Shown here: positions 17,035 to 25,721 of the stretch, one piece after another
Position numbering within the stretch: position 1 is the first letter of the stretch
How the letters are laid out: the number at the start of each line of letters is the position of its first letter
DNA from: HXMU1420-13 sp965229525
GTDB taxonomy: Bacteria > Bacteroidota > Rhodothermia > Balneolales > Balneolaceae
Direction of reading: 5' to 3'
Assembly (NCBI GenBank): GCA_965229525.1
Contig: OZ245886.1
Location: forward strand, 868,001 to 932,000
Length of the DNA stretch: 64,000 nucleotides
Translations under genes and position numbers: made by a program
The notes under the pieces: model-generated
What the model saw: the letters and a program-made list of their open reading frames with translations, nothing else
What the model was told of the DNA's origin: nothing
Database searches by the model: none

Positions 17035-17999
17035 ACTGGGTAACCGAGTTTCTCAAGATCTTTATCTAACAAGCTTGCCAATTTCTTATTAGAATCGGCA
17101 TAAAAATCACGGATAAAGAGCTGATGCTTCTCAGAGTACGACGTGTATTTCTTACCAGGAAATATTTTGCCTGAGAATTGAATCATAGTATCAATGACCT
17201 TCTCTTTTTTATCTTTATCAACCTTACCCAATGGATTTCCAAACCTTTTTTTTAGAATTGTAGAAACACGGTTGATGAAATTATTGGCTTTGATATTTGA
17301 AGTATCGTACCGAATATTTTCAACTTTGTTGATAAACGGCGTGTCGATATTCTTTTTATCTAATTGCATGAAACTGGTGAGTTCTTCATTCACGAAGCTT
17401 TCCATGTCTTTCACTATTTCCTCAAACAGGACTACATGCACATTCTGAAATGTATTCTTATACATTTTCACTAAATCATAATATTCAGCAAAATCAAATA
17501 CAGAGGGCCAATGTTGATTATGCAAATTGATGTTCTTATCCATCCAGGCGTCTAGCGTAAAATTATCAATATCTAAAAATGTAGATTCCTTCTTCAACAA
17601 TTGAGCATGAAATGATTTCTGGAGATCAAATTGGTTTCTCAGAATGATCAATATCTTTGCCTGTGGAGCCACATTGGTCAATCTATCGCATATAGTTTTA
17701 CGACTTTGAACCTGCCCACTTAATAATGGACTTCTAAGGCCACAAGCAAATTCAGAGGAGAAAATAACTGGTTTAGATGGATCAATATGGGTTTCTAAGG
17801 CTGCTTCATTTGCACTAGCATCGAATTTGAGGTCCTCTTTATTAAGAATCTCCAGGAATAATTTAGTGCCTTCTGAAAAGTCCTCAGCCCCGAAATAATG
17901 AACATCCTTTAAGCCACTCATAAAATACCTCTGGATTGTGGTGGATGCAGATTTTGGCATGCCAATATGGATGGTAATATTCTGATTAGATAATGCCAT
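17031..17999 (-). CDS. Sulfotransferase-like protein (second of three)
   Basis: The 322-residue protein starts with ITIHIGMPKSASTTIQRYFM. The MPKSASTT loop (14-21) corresponds to the PAPS-binding 5'-phosphosulfate loop, and AKILIILRNQFDLQKSFHAQLL fits the 3'-phosphate-binding region. The overall plan is of the carbohydrate sulfotransferase type. Its ATG directly follows the stop codon of the GT2 gene upstream (zero gap). The K-S-A-S variant of the loop, in place of the more common K-x-G-T, is worth noting, and activity cannot be taken for granted. Confidence 0.82.
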   Translation of the reverse strand: MALSNQNITIHIGMPKSASTTIQRYFMSGLKDVHYFGAEDFSEGTKLFLEILNKEDLKFDASANEAALETHIDPSKPVIFSSEFACGLRSPLLSGQVQSRKTICDRLTNVAPQAKILIILRNQFDLQKSFHAQLLKKESTFLDIDNFTLDAWMDKNINLHNQHWPSVFDFAEYYDLVKMYKNTFQNVHVVLFEEIVKDMESFVNEELTSFMQLDKKNIDTPFINKVENIRYDTSNIKANNFINRVSTILKKRFGNPLGKVDKDKKEKVIDTMIQFSGKIFPGKKYTSYSEKHQLFIRDFYADSNKKLASLLDKDLEKLGYPV

Positions 18000-18911
18000 T
18001 TATCCAAATACCTTAAAAAATCTTTTCACAAATTTAGAACCCATATAGGTTGTAAGGTAATAGGCTAGTGTTTTAACTGTCATAGAAGATTTTCGGAAAT
18101 AGAAACGTGCATTTTTCATATCACCCATTAGATAATAATACCTAGCTCTGGAACCATTAATTCGGTGAATAGCATCTTGCACCTCTTTTGGATATTCATT
18201 CTCATAAGTTTTTAAAAACAATAAGGAATATTCGAAATCTCGTTTTCTGTAGGATTCGTCCAGTGATAAATTGTCTCCGTCTACTAGCCTTGTATATAAG
18301 CTTTCACAGATTTCAATGGAATCTTGCCCCTGAAACAATCGAACTACCCAATCAAAATCAACTACCCCAAATTGTTCTTCAAATTGAATATGAGCCAATT
18401 CCTTTCGAAACATCAATGATCCTAAATACACACTTTGTCCTATTTTGGACTTTGATAGACATTTTAGAAAAGTCGCATCCTCCTCAAAGTAAATAAATGG
18501 CTCGCTGCTGATCCGAACCCTTTCTATTTTTTTGTTCTCTGATCGATCAAGAAGTGTATATCCCGATGAAACTATTGGTACTTTTTTTAAATGGGGCAGG
18601 ATTTTTAAAATTCGATCAGAATGCCATTCATCATCATGATCTGTAATACAAAGGTAGTCCCCTGTTGAATGTTCTAATCCAATATTTCTCCCTTTGTTTG
18701 GACCTCCAGAGTTTTTACCGGTACTAAGAAAAATTACACCATCTTGTTTCCTAACAATATCATGTGTTTTGTCAGTTGAACAATCATCAACTACCAGAAC
18801 TTCTAACATAAACTGTTCTCCAGCTCCTTTTTGTTGAAGGATTGAAGAAAGAGTGTTTTGAATAGTACGCTCAGAATTATAGGTGGTTATTATTACAGAG
18901 ACTTTGTCCAT
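18000..18911 (-). CDS. Glycosyltransferase family 2
   Basis: The 303-residue GT-A enzyme begins VSVIITTYNSERTIQNTLSSIL with VVDDCSTDKT, and ITDHDDEWH is the DxD-like metal site. FGVVDFDWVVRLF is a probable acceptor/base region. The C-terminal part (about 240-303) is helical with an amphipathic look and may lie on the membrane. It is in the middle of the minus-strand glycan run, 18 bases after the methyltransferase gene and directly abutting the sulfotransferase gene. Confidence 0.9.
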   Translation of the reverse strand: MDKVSVIITTYNSERTIQNTLSSILQQKGAGEQFMLEVLVVDDCSTDKTHDIVRKQDGVIFLSTGKNSGGPNKGRNIGLEHSTGDYLCITDHDDEWHSDRILKILPHLKKVPIVSSGYTLLDRSENKKIERVRISSEPFIYFEEDATFLKCLSKSKIGQSVYLGSLMFRKELAHIQFEEQFGVVDFDWVVRLFQGQDSIEICESLYTRLVDGDNLSLDESYRKRDFEYSLLFLKTYENEYPKEVQDAIHRINGSRARYYYLMGDMKNARFYFRKSSMTVKTLAYYLTTYMGSKFVKRFFKVFG

Positions 18912-18929
18912 TCAAAATAGCTACGAGTT

Positions 18930-19703
18930 TTACTTCCAGAAAATACTTGGTAGTCTAAAAAAACGAAGAATAGAGTTTACAATTACGAAAAATCGTGATT
19001 TTACTTTATTGAATGCTGTTTGCTGGGTGGATTGCTCGAAACTGGGCTCACCTGTTTTACTATGAACCGGAGCTGTTCGTTTTTTCTTCTCCACAACAAC
19101 AATGCTATCATAAAAATGAACAGATTGAACAGACTGTGTAAAGCCAGACACTTTTAAACTGTTCTGTTCAGAGTGATAAGCATGTATCTGATCAATGAAA
19201 TTTTTACTGTATTCAATAAAACTATTTCTCCTTTTATGCCCACCTCCCCACTTTAACCAATAGGAGGTGTGGGTATCTTCACATAAATATACTCCATCAT
19301 CCTTTACATGATCGAAAAGCTCTTCATAAGTCACAATCTGTTGTTTCATAGTATGACCGCCATCATCAATCAAAATATCAATCTTTGGGATTTTCGATTT
19401 TATCTCTCTTAGAAATGTTCGATCTGATTGCGAACCTATAAAAATGTGAATATGCTCCTCTTCAAATTGCTTGCAACGCTCATCAATATCAACGCCGTAA
19501 ATAGTGGCTTTATCCCCAAAATACTGCTTCCACATTTGAAGACTCCCACCTTGAGATACCCCAATTTCAACAACAACAATTTCTTTTCCCCGGTATCGAC
19601 TAAAGTGCTGTTCATAGATATCAAAATAATGATCCCATTTATGAATTAATCTCTTCGTATTGGATCGAAAATATGTTTCCAGGTCTGATTTGTGAGATTT
19701 CAT
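18930..19703 (-). CDS. Class I SAM-dependent methyltransferase (sugar O-methyltransferase type)
   Basis: The 257-residue protein has a Rossmann motif I EIVVVEIGVSQGGSLQMWK. GVDIDERCKQFEEEHIHIFIGSQSD is the acidic motif II and IDILIDDGGHTMKQQIVTYEELFDHVKDDGVYLCED is motif III with a D-D-G-G-H metal-like site. This arrangement resembles CmcI-like and macrocin-type sugar O-methyltransferases. A C-terminal basic and hydrophobic tail (SILRFFRLPSIFWK) may bind membrane. A role in O-methylating a sugar of the local glycan is inference. Confidence 0.85.
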   Translation of the reverse strand: MKSHKSDLETYFRSNTKRLIHKWDHYFDIYEQHFSRYRGKEIVVVEIGVSQGGSLQMWKQYFGDKATIYGVDIDERCKQFEEEHIHIFIGSQSDRTFLREIKSKIPKIDILIDDGGHTMKQQIVTYEELFDHVKDDGVYLCEDTHTSYWLKWGGGHKRRNSFIEYSKNFIDQIHAYHSEQNSLKVSGFTQSVQSVHFYDSIVVVEKKKRTAPVHSKTGEPSFEQSTQQTAFNKVKSRFFVIVNSILRFFRLPSIFWK

Positions 19704-19730
19704 AGAATTAGTGCTTGAATGGATTTCGCT

Positions 19731-20597
19731 CTACAGATACCCATATTTGCTCAAATTGATATTAAATTCTGACTCTAACTTCCTATTCGAGTCCTCAAAA
19801 TTTTTGAGGGTTTCATCCATAAATGAATCACTAAAGAAGCTTTTCTTAAATGAGATTAATGAAATAGAGTAAGGGTCAATGTATTTCAAAAATGTTCTCA
19901 CTTTCCATGTACTTATGCTTTTTGATATCAGGTTTGATGGTCGAAGATTGCTATAAGTAAAATGGTTGATAATTCTTAGAAGCTTAATTGAGAGAACTGA
20001 TAATGACGTATTTGTTTGTGAATTTGTCGGCTTTGTGTCAACACCCTTAGCTCCACAAAAGTCTAAGATTTTCCTGGTAACTAGTTCAGATGACTCTTTT
20101 AGCTCCTCCTGCAATAGTATCAGTACATTTTCTCTACCAAAGAGGTCATGATAAAGTTGTATGAGTGGGTAATAATCCAAAAAAGACCACCGAAAATATC
20201 GAACATCATTCAAATACTCATTCGGTTTCAAAGTACCCCCACTTTGAACGTGTTGCCGGTATAACGATTCCATCATTTTGTCTTGTCTACGTATCGCTAC
20301 AATTATTTTCTTGAAACCAACTTCTTTCAATCTGTGAGCGATTTCATAATTGTAGGTTCCTTTTCCCATAAACCCTACAAAATTCTCAAATGAGTATAAC
20401 GTGTTATTAGAAATATCAAGCTCTTTAATAACAGCATCTTTATCGAACTCAAGCGTTGGACACCAGCATATCTTTTCTTTAAAAAAGGAATTCTTCTCAA
20501 TGTTTACGTTGTAAAACTTAATTCCTTCTATATTGGGAAAAACATTGTGTTGAAGAAAAGTAGTACCCGTTTTATGATACCCAATGTGTGCTATCAT
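19731..20597 (-). CDS. Sulfotransferase family protein (third of three)
   Basis: The 288-residue protein begins MIAHIGYHKTGTTFLQHNVF, the canonical 5'-phosphosulfate-binding loop (YHKTGTTF, residues 7-14). FKKIIVAIRRQDKMMESLYRQHVQ supplies the 3'-phosphate-binding region. It heads the minus-strand run 20.6-15.5 kb that ends with the PIG-L gene and diverges from the flippase gene across 114 bases. Probably sulfates a glycan; acceptor unknown. Confidence 0.87.
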   Translation of the reverse strand: MIAHIGYHKTGTTFLQHNVFPNIEGIKFYNVNIEKNSFFKEKICWCPTLEFDKDAVIKELDISNNTLYSFENFVGFMGKGTYNYEIAHRLKEVGFKKIIVAIRRQDKMMESLYRQHVQSGGTLKPNEYLNDVRYFRWSFLDYYPLIQLYHDLFGRENVLILLQEELKESSELVTRKILDFCGAKGVDTKPTNSQTNTSLSVLSIKLLRIINHFTYSNLRPSNLISKSISTWKVRTFLKYIDPYSISLISFKKSFFSDSFMDETLKNFEDSNRKLESEFNINLSKYGYL

Positions 20598-20711
20598 TTG
20601 TTAAAAAAGAATACAATTAGATGTGTAGCCATAAGAATTGAATATAAAGCTTTTTGTACCTTTTAAAGATTTTCTTGCAAAGAATTTTAACCAACCCCGA
20701 TTTACCCCAGA

Positions 20712-22199
20712 ATGGGAATTATCATAAGACAAAGTATCGGCAACAGTATTATTTCCTATGTTGGAATTGCATTGGGTTTGCTAAATACGCTGTATTTTTA
20801 TCCAAATATTCTTAGTAAAGAGCAGCTTGGCTTGGTACAATTACTGTTGGCTGTATCAATGATATTTGTACAGTTTGTACAGCTTGGTATTGTAAATACG
20901 GTTATCAAATTTTTCCCAAAATTTCGTGAGTTCTCTGTACAGAATAATGGATTTTTATTTCTTTCGTTATTGATTCCAACGATTGGGTTGGTATTATTTT
21001 CCTTAGCTTTTCCATTTATTAGAGAACCATTACTGAATTATTATTCTAATTCTCCACAGTTCCAGGAAAATTATCTATTCATCTTACCACTGATATTTGG
21101 TCTTGTCTTTTTCAATGTACTAAATTCATATTCTCGTGCTTTAAACAAATCAATCCCAGGGTCTTTCGTTTCAGAAGTGTACATCCGAATTGGTGTTATT
21201 AGCTTATTAATTGCACTATACCTTGGAATAATTGACTTCTATGTTTTTCTGATTGGATTTACACTGTGCTATGTTTCCCAATTTTTGATCATGACAGGAT
21301 ACCTGGCAGTGATTCGAGAGTTTAACATAAAGCCCAACTTTAAGATTTTTGATAAGAATCTGCTTAATGAGATCAGTAATTATAGCTTTTATTCTTTCTT
21401 TGGTGGCATTAATAACATCATTGTTAGTCGTATCGATATTATTATGATAAGTGCCATTATGGGTCTTGCAGATACTGCTGTTTACACAATCGCATTTTAT
21501 GTAGGCAATGTGATTATGGTACCTCAGAAATCAATTGGTAAAATCGCTCCCTCATTGATATCGAAATACTTGCATGAAAATAATATAGCAGAAGTTGCCA
21601 GAATCTATAAGAGCTCCTCGATCAATCAGTTTATTCCCGGTTGCTTATTTTTTATCGGAATATGGGCAAATCTCGATAATCTTTTGGATATCCTTCCAGA
21701 TGATTACCGTGATGCAGGTCTTGTAATTCTGATCATCGGGGCATCCAGATTAATAAACATGGTTACGGGTCTAAATGGAGTAATCATCACCAATTCAAAG
21801 TTCTATCGCTTTAACTTATTGGCAACAACGCTTTTGATTGTTTTTACTGTGTTAACTAATTATCTGCTAATTCCACTATATGGCATTGTTGGCGCAGCAC
21901 TGGCAACGGTTATTTCACTGTTCCTCTATAATTTTATCAAGTTCATTTTTGTGTGGCTTCGACTGTCGATGCAACCTTTAAAAATTGAGATTATTTATGT
22001 TCTCATTATAAGCGCTGCAATCCTCTTTTTAAGCCTGCAAGTACCGAGAATTGGTGGTCTTTATATAGATATCTTGATAAGATCAGCCACAATAACAATT
22101 CTCTTCTTTATCGGAATTATCGGGTTTAACATTTCAGAAGAAATCACCAAACTCTGGAAAACTGCGCAACAAAGAATTCAGTCTTTCATCAACAACTAA
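20712..22199 (+). CDS. Polysaccharide flippase-like membrane protein (Wzx/MATE-like)
   Basis: The 495-residue, very hydrophobic protein starts MGIIIRQSIGNSIISYVGIALGLLNTLYFYPNILSKEQLG. It has about 14 predicted helices and the polysaccharide biosynthesis (PST) family layout, with a conserved NSYSRALNKSIPGSF and GLADTAVYTIAFYVGNVI. Such proteins flip lipid-linked oligosaccharides across the inner membrane. No Wzy polymerase, Wzz or initiating sugar-phosphate transferase was found beside it. Confidence 0.87.
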   Translation: MGIIIRQSIGNSIISYVGIALGLLNTLYFYPNILSKEQLGLVQLLLAVSMIFVQFVQLGIVNTVIKFFPKFREFSVQNNGFLFLSLLIPTIGLVLFSLAFPFIREPLLNYYSNSPQFQENYLFILPLIFGLVFFNVLNSYSRALNKSIPGSFVSEVYIRIGVISLLIALYLGIIDFYVFLIGFTLCYVSQFLIMTGYLAVIREFNIKPNFKIFDKNLLNEISNYSFYSFFGGINNIIVSRIDIIMISAIMGLADTAVYTIAFYVGNVIMVPQKSIGKIAPSLISKYLHENNIAEVARIYKSSSINQFIPGCLFFIGIWANLDNLLDILPDDYRDAGLVILIIGASRLINMVTGLNGVIITNSKFYRFNLLATTLLIVFTVLTNYLLIPLYGIVGAALATVISLFLYNFIKFIFVWLRLSMQPLKIEIIYVLIISAAILFLSLQVPRIGGLYIDILIRSATITILFFIGIIGFNISEEITKLWKTAQQRIQSFINN

Positions 22200-22240
22200 A
22201 AAAGCCAAAGATTATCAATTTACTACCGCTTATCTTTGGC
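22198..22240 (-). terminator. Terminator-like hairpin facing left, between the flippase gene and hisS
   Basis: A perfect 9-bp stem (22204-22212 GCCAAAGAT with 22232-22240 ATCTTTGGC) has an 18-20-base loop. On the minus strand it is followed by six T residues (plus-strand A at 22198-22203), so it is best oriented to stop leftward transcription. On the plus strand there is no U-tract. The right arm overlaps the TTG codon at 22236. Confidence 0.55.
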
Positions 22241-22262
22241 GAAATTTATTCCTGTTAGTTCA

Positions 22263-23516
22263 ATGCCAAAAGCCCAATATACTACCCACCTTGGTATGGT
22301 GGATATTTTACCAGACGAGTCCCCAAAATGGCGGGTACTAGAAGCTATCATTCATGAAGAGGCTGCAAATTTCAATTTCGAAGAAATTAGAACTCCAATT
22401 ATGGAGCAAACTGAACTAATAAAAAGAGGGGTAGGTCAGCTCACGGATATAGTTACAAAGGAGATTTTTGCATTCACAAAAGGTGATAGCAATTATGTAT
22501 TACGACCGGAACTAACGGCTCCCGTAGTTCGCTCATTTGTACAACATCATCTTGCACAGAGAGGTGGAGCTCAAAAATTATATTACATCGGACCCATGTT
22601 CCGAGCTGAACGCCCGCAAAAGGGACGACAACGACAATTCCATCAGTTTGGGCTTGAAATTATTGGTACCGACGACCCAATTGCGGATGTGGAATCGATC
22701 ACATTCATGATGCGAATTTACGAGCGAATTGGCATTAAGAATTTCACTCTGAAGTTAAATTCAGTGGGTGACCCCGAAAGTCGAGAGGCGTATAAAAATG
22801 TACTTAGAGAATATCTTCGTCCAAATCTTGATAAACTTAGTGAACTCTCAAAAACTCGCTTTGAGAAAAATCCAATGAGAATTCTAGATTCCAAAGAATC
22901 TGAAGATCAGGAATTCATCAAAAATGCTCCGGTTATCAGTGATCACTTAAATGAAGATTCAGCGGAACATTTCAAACTTGTATGTGAGTATTTAGATATG
23001 CGTGGAATTAGCTACGAAATTGATCCATTACTTGTTCGGGGTATGGATTACTATACACGCACTGCTTTTGAATTAACAAGTCCGGATTTAGGATCGCAAG
23101 ATGCTTTAGCAGGAGGTGGTAGATACGATTTATTAGTTGAAGAGATTGGAGGCCAACCCACACCAGCTGTTGGATTCGCTGCTGGTATGGAGCGATTATT
23201 AATCGCTTGTGATGAACTTGGAATAGAACTTGCTCCTGAAAAATCGATTGATATTTTCATGGTTTGTCTGGGAGAACATGCTCGGAATTGGGTAATCAAG
23301 CATTTAAACGAATTCAGAAATCGTGGAATATCTGCTACTATGGATTATAAGGGTCGTTCAATGAAGGCTCAGATGAAAGAAGCAAATCGTCAGAATGCGA
23401 AATTTGCTTTAATTATTGGCGATAATGAATTAGAGGAGGGAAAATTTGTTTTTCGGAACATGCAAGAAAGTGAAGAAGAACAGCTATCATTAATCGAGAT
23501 ACTAGATCGGTTTTAA
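22263..23516 (+). CDS. hisS: Histidine--tRNA ligase
   Basis: Class II synthetase. Motif 2 is GPMFRAERPQKGRQRQFHQFG. The HisA signature region is LVRGMDYYTRTAFE, and motif 3 lies in the PTPAVGFAAGMERL stretch. An anticodon-binding domain occupies the last 90 residues. I start it at ATG 22263 (417 residues, MPKAQYTTHLGMVDILP), which gives a normal N-terminal length. A longer frame starts at TTG 22236, but that codon lies inside a stable hairpin. It ends four bases from the convergent permease gene. Confidence 0.95.
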   Translation: MPKAQYTTHLGMVDILPDESPKWRVLEAIIHEEAANFNFEEIRTPIMEQTELIKRGVGQLTDIVTKEIFAFTKGDSNYVLRPELTAPVVRSFVQHHLAQRGGAQKLYYIGPMFRAERPQKGRQRQFHQFGLEIIGTDDPIADVESITFMMRIYERIGIKNFTLKLNSVGDPESREAYKNVLREYLRPNLDKLSELSKTRFEKNPMRILDSKESEDQEFIKNAPVISDHLNEDSAEHFKLVCEYLDMRGISYEIDPLLVRGMDYYTRTAFELTSPDLGSQDALAGGGRYDLLVEEIGGQPTPAVGFAAGMERLLIACDELGIELAPEKSIDIFMVCLGEHARNWVIKHLNEFRNRGISATMDYKGRSMKAQMKEANRQNAKFALIIGDNELEEGKFVFRNMQESEEEQLSLIEILDRF

Positions 23517-23520
23517 CCAG

Positions 23521-25605
23521 TTAGTAATCAAGTTGAGTTTTTAGCTCAGCAATATCCTTGGGATACCCAAGAATCGAAAGAATATCACGAGACTCAAGAA
23601 CTGTTTTTCCTTTTGGGATGATGATTTCACCATTCCGTTCGATGATAGTTACCAAACATTCTCCTGGTAAATCTAGCTCCATTATCTTTTTTCCAATCCA
23701 GTCTTCTGCTCTGGTATTTTCAATTAATCGGATATTGAAGAAGCGTTCGTCTGTTAGTAATACTTGCTTCATTGCTTTCTCGATCTTCGCATTTTTCCAT
23801 CGATCGAGAAATCCTTCCGCTTCAATCAGCTCGGCTAAATGGCCGATTATCCGCATGTGAAGAAGTGGCTTATCTTTCGGGGTGGCCAAAAAGATTATAG
23901 CAAAGGCTTTTTTGTCTTCTTTGTTCATGCTAAAATGTATTCCCTCTGCCGAGTGAATGGCTAGCATCTCAGGTATTTTTACTTCTTCCAGCTGAACGTA
24001 CTTAAAGAAGATTCCATCCTTCATCTCAATAAAGTTGTTTCCCAAATCTGACAATTGATCTTTTAATAGATCTCTATCGAGTTTTAAACGCTGGTTAAGG
24101 GTAATTGTCGCTTTCAATAACAACCTTTCTAAATTCGTATAGTCTTCTTCTACATGTAGTACAATTGATCGGGCAATAACTTGTTCATAGGTAAGTGATG
24201 AATCCACATTTTTTTCATTAATGATGGTCATTAATTCATGTTCAAGTGCATCATATCGTTGTTGGCCTAATCGGCTGTATACATGGTAAATTGCTCCCTG
24301 ACGATTTACTTTTCCATGGGCAAAATAGAAGTACCAGCCAATGCATAAGATTATCATAGTCCCGGTTAAGCCTACTGCTAACAAACCCATTTCGGCTACC
24401 AACCACATAGAAATAATCATTCCAAAAATTTGTAACCAGGGATAAAATGGAGATTTATAACCGGGTTTATATGCCTCAATACGACTCTCCCTCATCACGA
24501 TAACTGATAAGTTTATAAGGCCGAATAGTAGTAATTGAAATGCTGATGCTAATTTAGCTAAAGCCTCAACATCGAAAAGTAAAAGTACAACTGCCATTAG
24601 AAGAGTTGTGACAATTACTGAGATATGAGGTGTATTAAATCGACCAATATTTTGAAATACCGGGCTAAGTAATCCATCTCTACTCATGGCTAAAGGGTAA
24701 CGTGAAGCCGACATTAACCCTGCATTGCCCGTTGAAGCAAATGCTGCAATTGCAGCTATTACAATAAGAAGTAAGCCTAAAGAACCCGGAAGGAACGTCA
24801 TAACTCGCTTACCGGCGTCGGCTACTGGTGTAAGACTATCAAAAAATTCATTAGCCGGCAGCACTTTGATCATAATGAATACACCTACCACATATACAAC
24901 ACTGGCTGTTAACAGTGATAATATCATTCCCAGTGGTATTGATCTGTCTGGATTTTGAACTTCTTCAGCTATACTTGCGACTTTAGTTAACCCTGCATAG
25001 GAGACAAAAACGAGACCAATTGTAGAAATAAAGCCATTTATACCATTCGTGAAAAAATTCTGATCTCTAAGTGGTGGTAATATTTCATTAGTATCATATA
25101 TATACGATAAACCCATCACTAAAAAGTAGGCCATAATAAAAACTAATGCCGTAACCAGTAATCGTTGTAGAAATGCAGTCTCTTTGGCTCCAAAAATATT
25201 TAAAAGGCCAAATGCGAACGTTAAAACAAGAGCCAAAGGCAACATTGGGACGTCTAAGAAAATGGTGAGATATGCCCCCATACCAATCAAAGCAAAAGCA
25301 CTTTTAAAAATAAGTGCAACCCAAGATCCTAATCCTCCAATTGTTCCAACGAGTGGGCCTAAACTTCGATCTAAAAAATAGTACGCTCCACCGGCTTTGG
25401 GCATTGCCGTAGAAAGTTCAGCAACACTTAACATTGATGGCATAATTAAAAACCCAGCAGCTAAATAAGCTAATGCTACTGAATTTCCGGTTTCCATGGC
25501 AGCAATACCCGGCAATAAGAAAAAACCTGAGCTAAACATTGCACCAGTACTTACTGCATAGACATCAAATATTGTGAGCTTTTTGGACAGTTTTTTACGG
25601 CTCAT
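23521..25605 (-). CDS. APC-family permease with PTS-EIIA-like and TrkA-C domains (copy 1)
   Basis: The 694-residue fusion has about 12 APC membrane helices (residues 10-440, with the YAVSTGAMFSSGFFLLPG start and KSAFALIGMG). A helical linker (about 460-550) follows. An EIIA type-2-like domain (about 540-630) holds KAFAIIFLATPKDKPLLHMRIIGHLAEL, and a TrkA-C/RCK-C domain (about 640-694) holds WIGKKIMELDLPGECLVTIIERNGEIIIPKG. The EIIA phospho-His (IPHAR in active families) aligns to Tyr (FFKYVQ), so phosphorylation there is unlikely. Substrate, likely an amino acid, is not resolved. A close paralogue lies 116 bases upstream. Confidence 0.85.
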   Translation of the reverse strand: MSRKKLSKKLTIFDVYAVSTGAMFSSGFFLLPGIAAMETGNSVALAYLAAGFLIMPSMLSVAELSTAMPKAGGAYYFLDRSLGPLVGTIGGLGSWVALIFKSAFALIGMGAYLTIFLDVPMLPLALVLTFAFGLLNIFGAKETAFLQRLLVTALVFIMAYFLVMGLSYIYDTNEILPPLRDQNFFTNGINGFISTIGLVFVSYAGLTKVASIAEEVQNPDRSIPLGMILSLLTASVVYVVGVFIMIKVLPANEFFDSLTPVADAGKRVMTFLPGSLGLLLIVIAAIAAFASTGNAGLMSASRYPLAMSRDGLLSPVFQNIGRFNTPHISVIVTTLLMAVVLLLFDVEALAKLASAFQLLLFGLINLSVIVMRESRIEAYKPGYKSPFYPWLQIFGMIISMWLVAEMGLLAVGLTGTMIILCIGWYFYFAHGKVNRQGAIYHVYSRLGQQRYDALEHELMTIINEKNVDSSLTYEQVIARSIVLHVEEDYTNLERLLLKATITLNQRLKLDRDLLKDQLSDLGNNFIEMKDGIFFKYVQLEEVKIPEMLAIHSAEGIHFSMNKEDKKAFAIIFLATPKDKPLLHMRIIGHLAELIEAEGFLDRWKNAKIEKAMKQVLLTDERFFNIRLIENTRAEDWIGKKIMELDLPGECLVTIIERNGEIIIPKGKTVLESRDILSILGYPKDIAELKTQLDY

Positions 25606-25721
25606 TCAAGCAATAGATTTATACTGTTGGGTATTTGCTTCCTACTAGGAGTATAACAAGTAATAAATTGAATACAAGAACTAAGTTTTAATTAAAACTA
25701 AATGAATACTGTCTCAACATA

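Noticed and set aside
12586..22199. Complete Wzx/Wzy capsule locus
   Set aside because: No Wzy polymerase, Wzz, Wza or initiating sugar-phosphate transferase was found; a full capsule claim is not supported.
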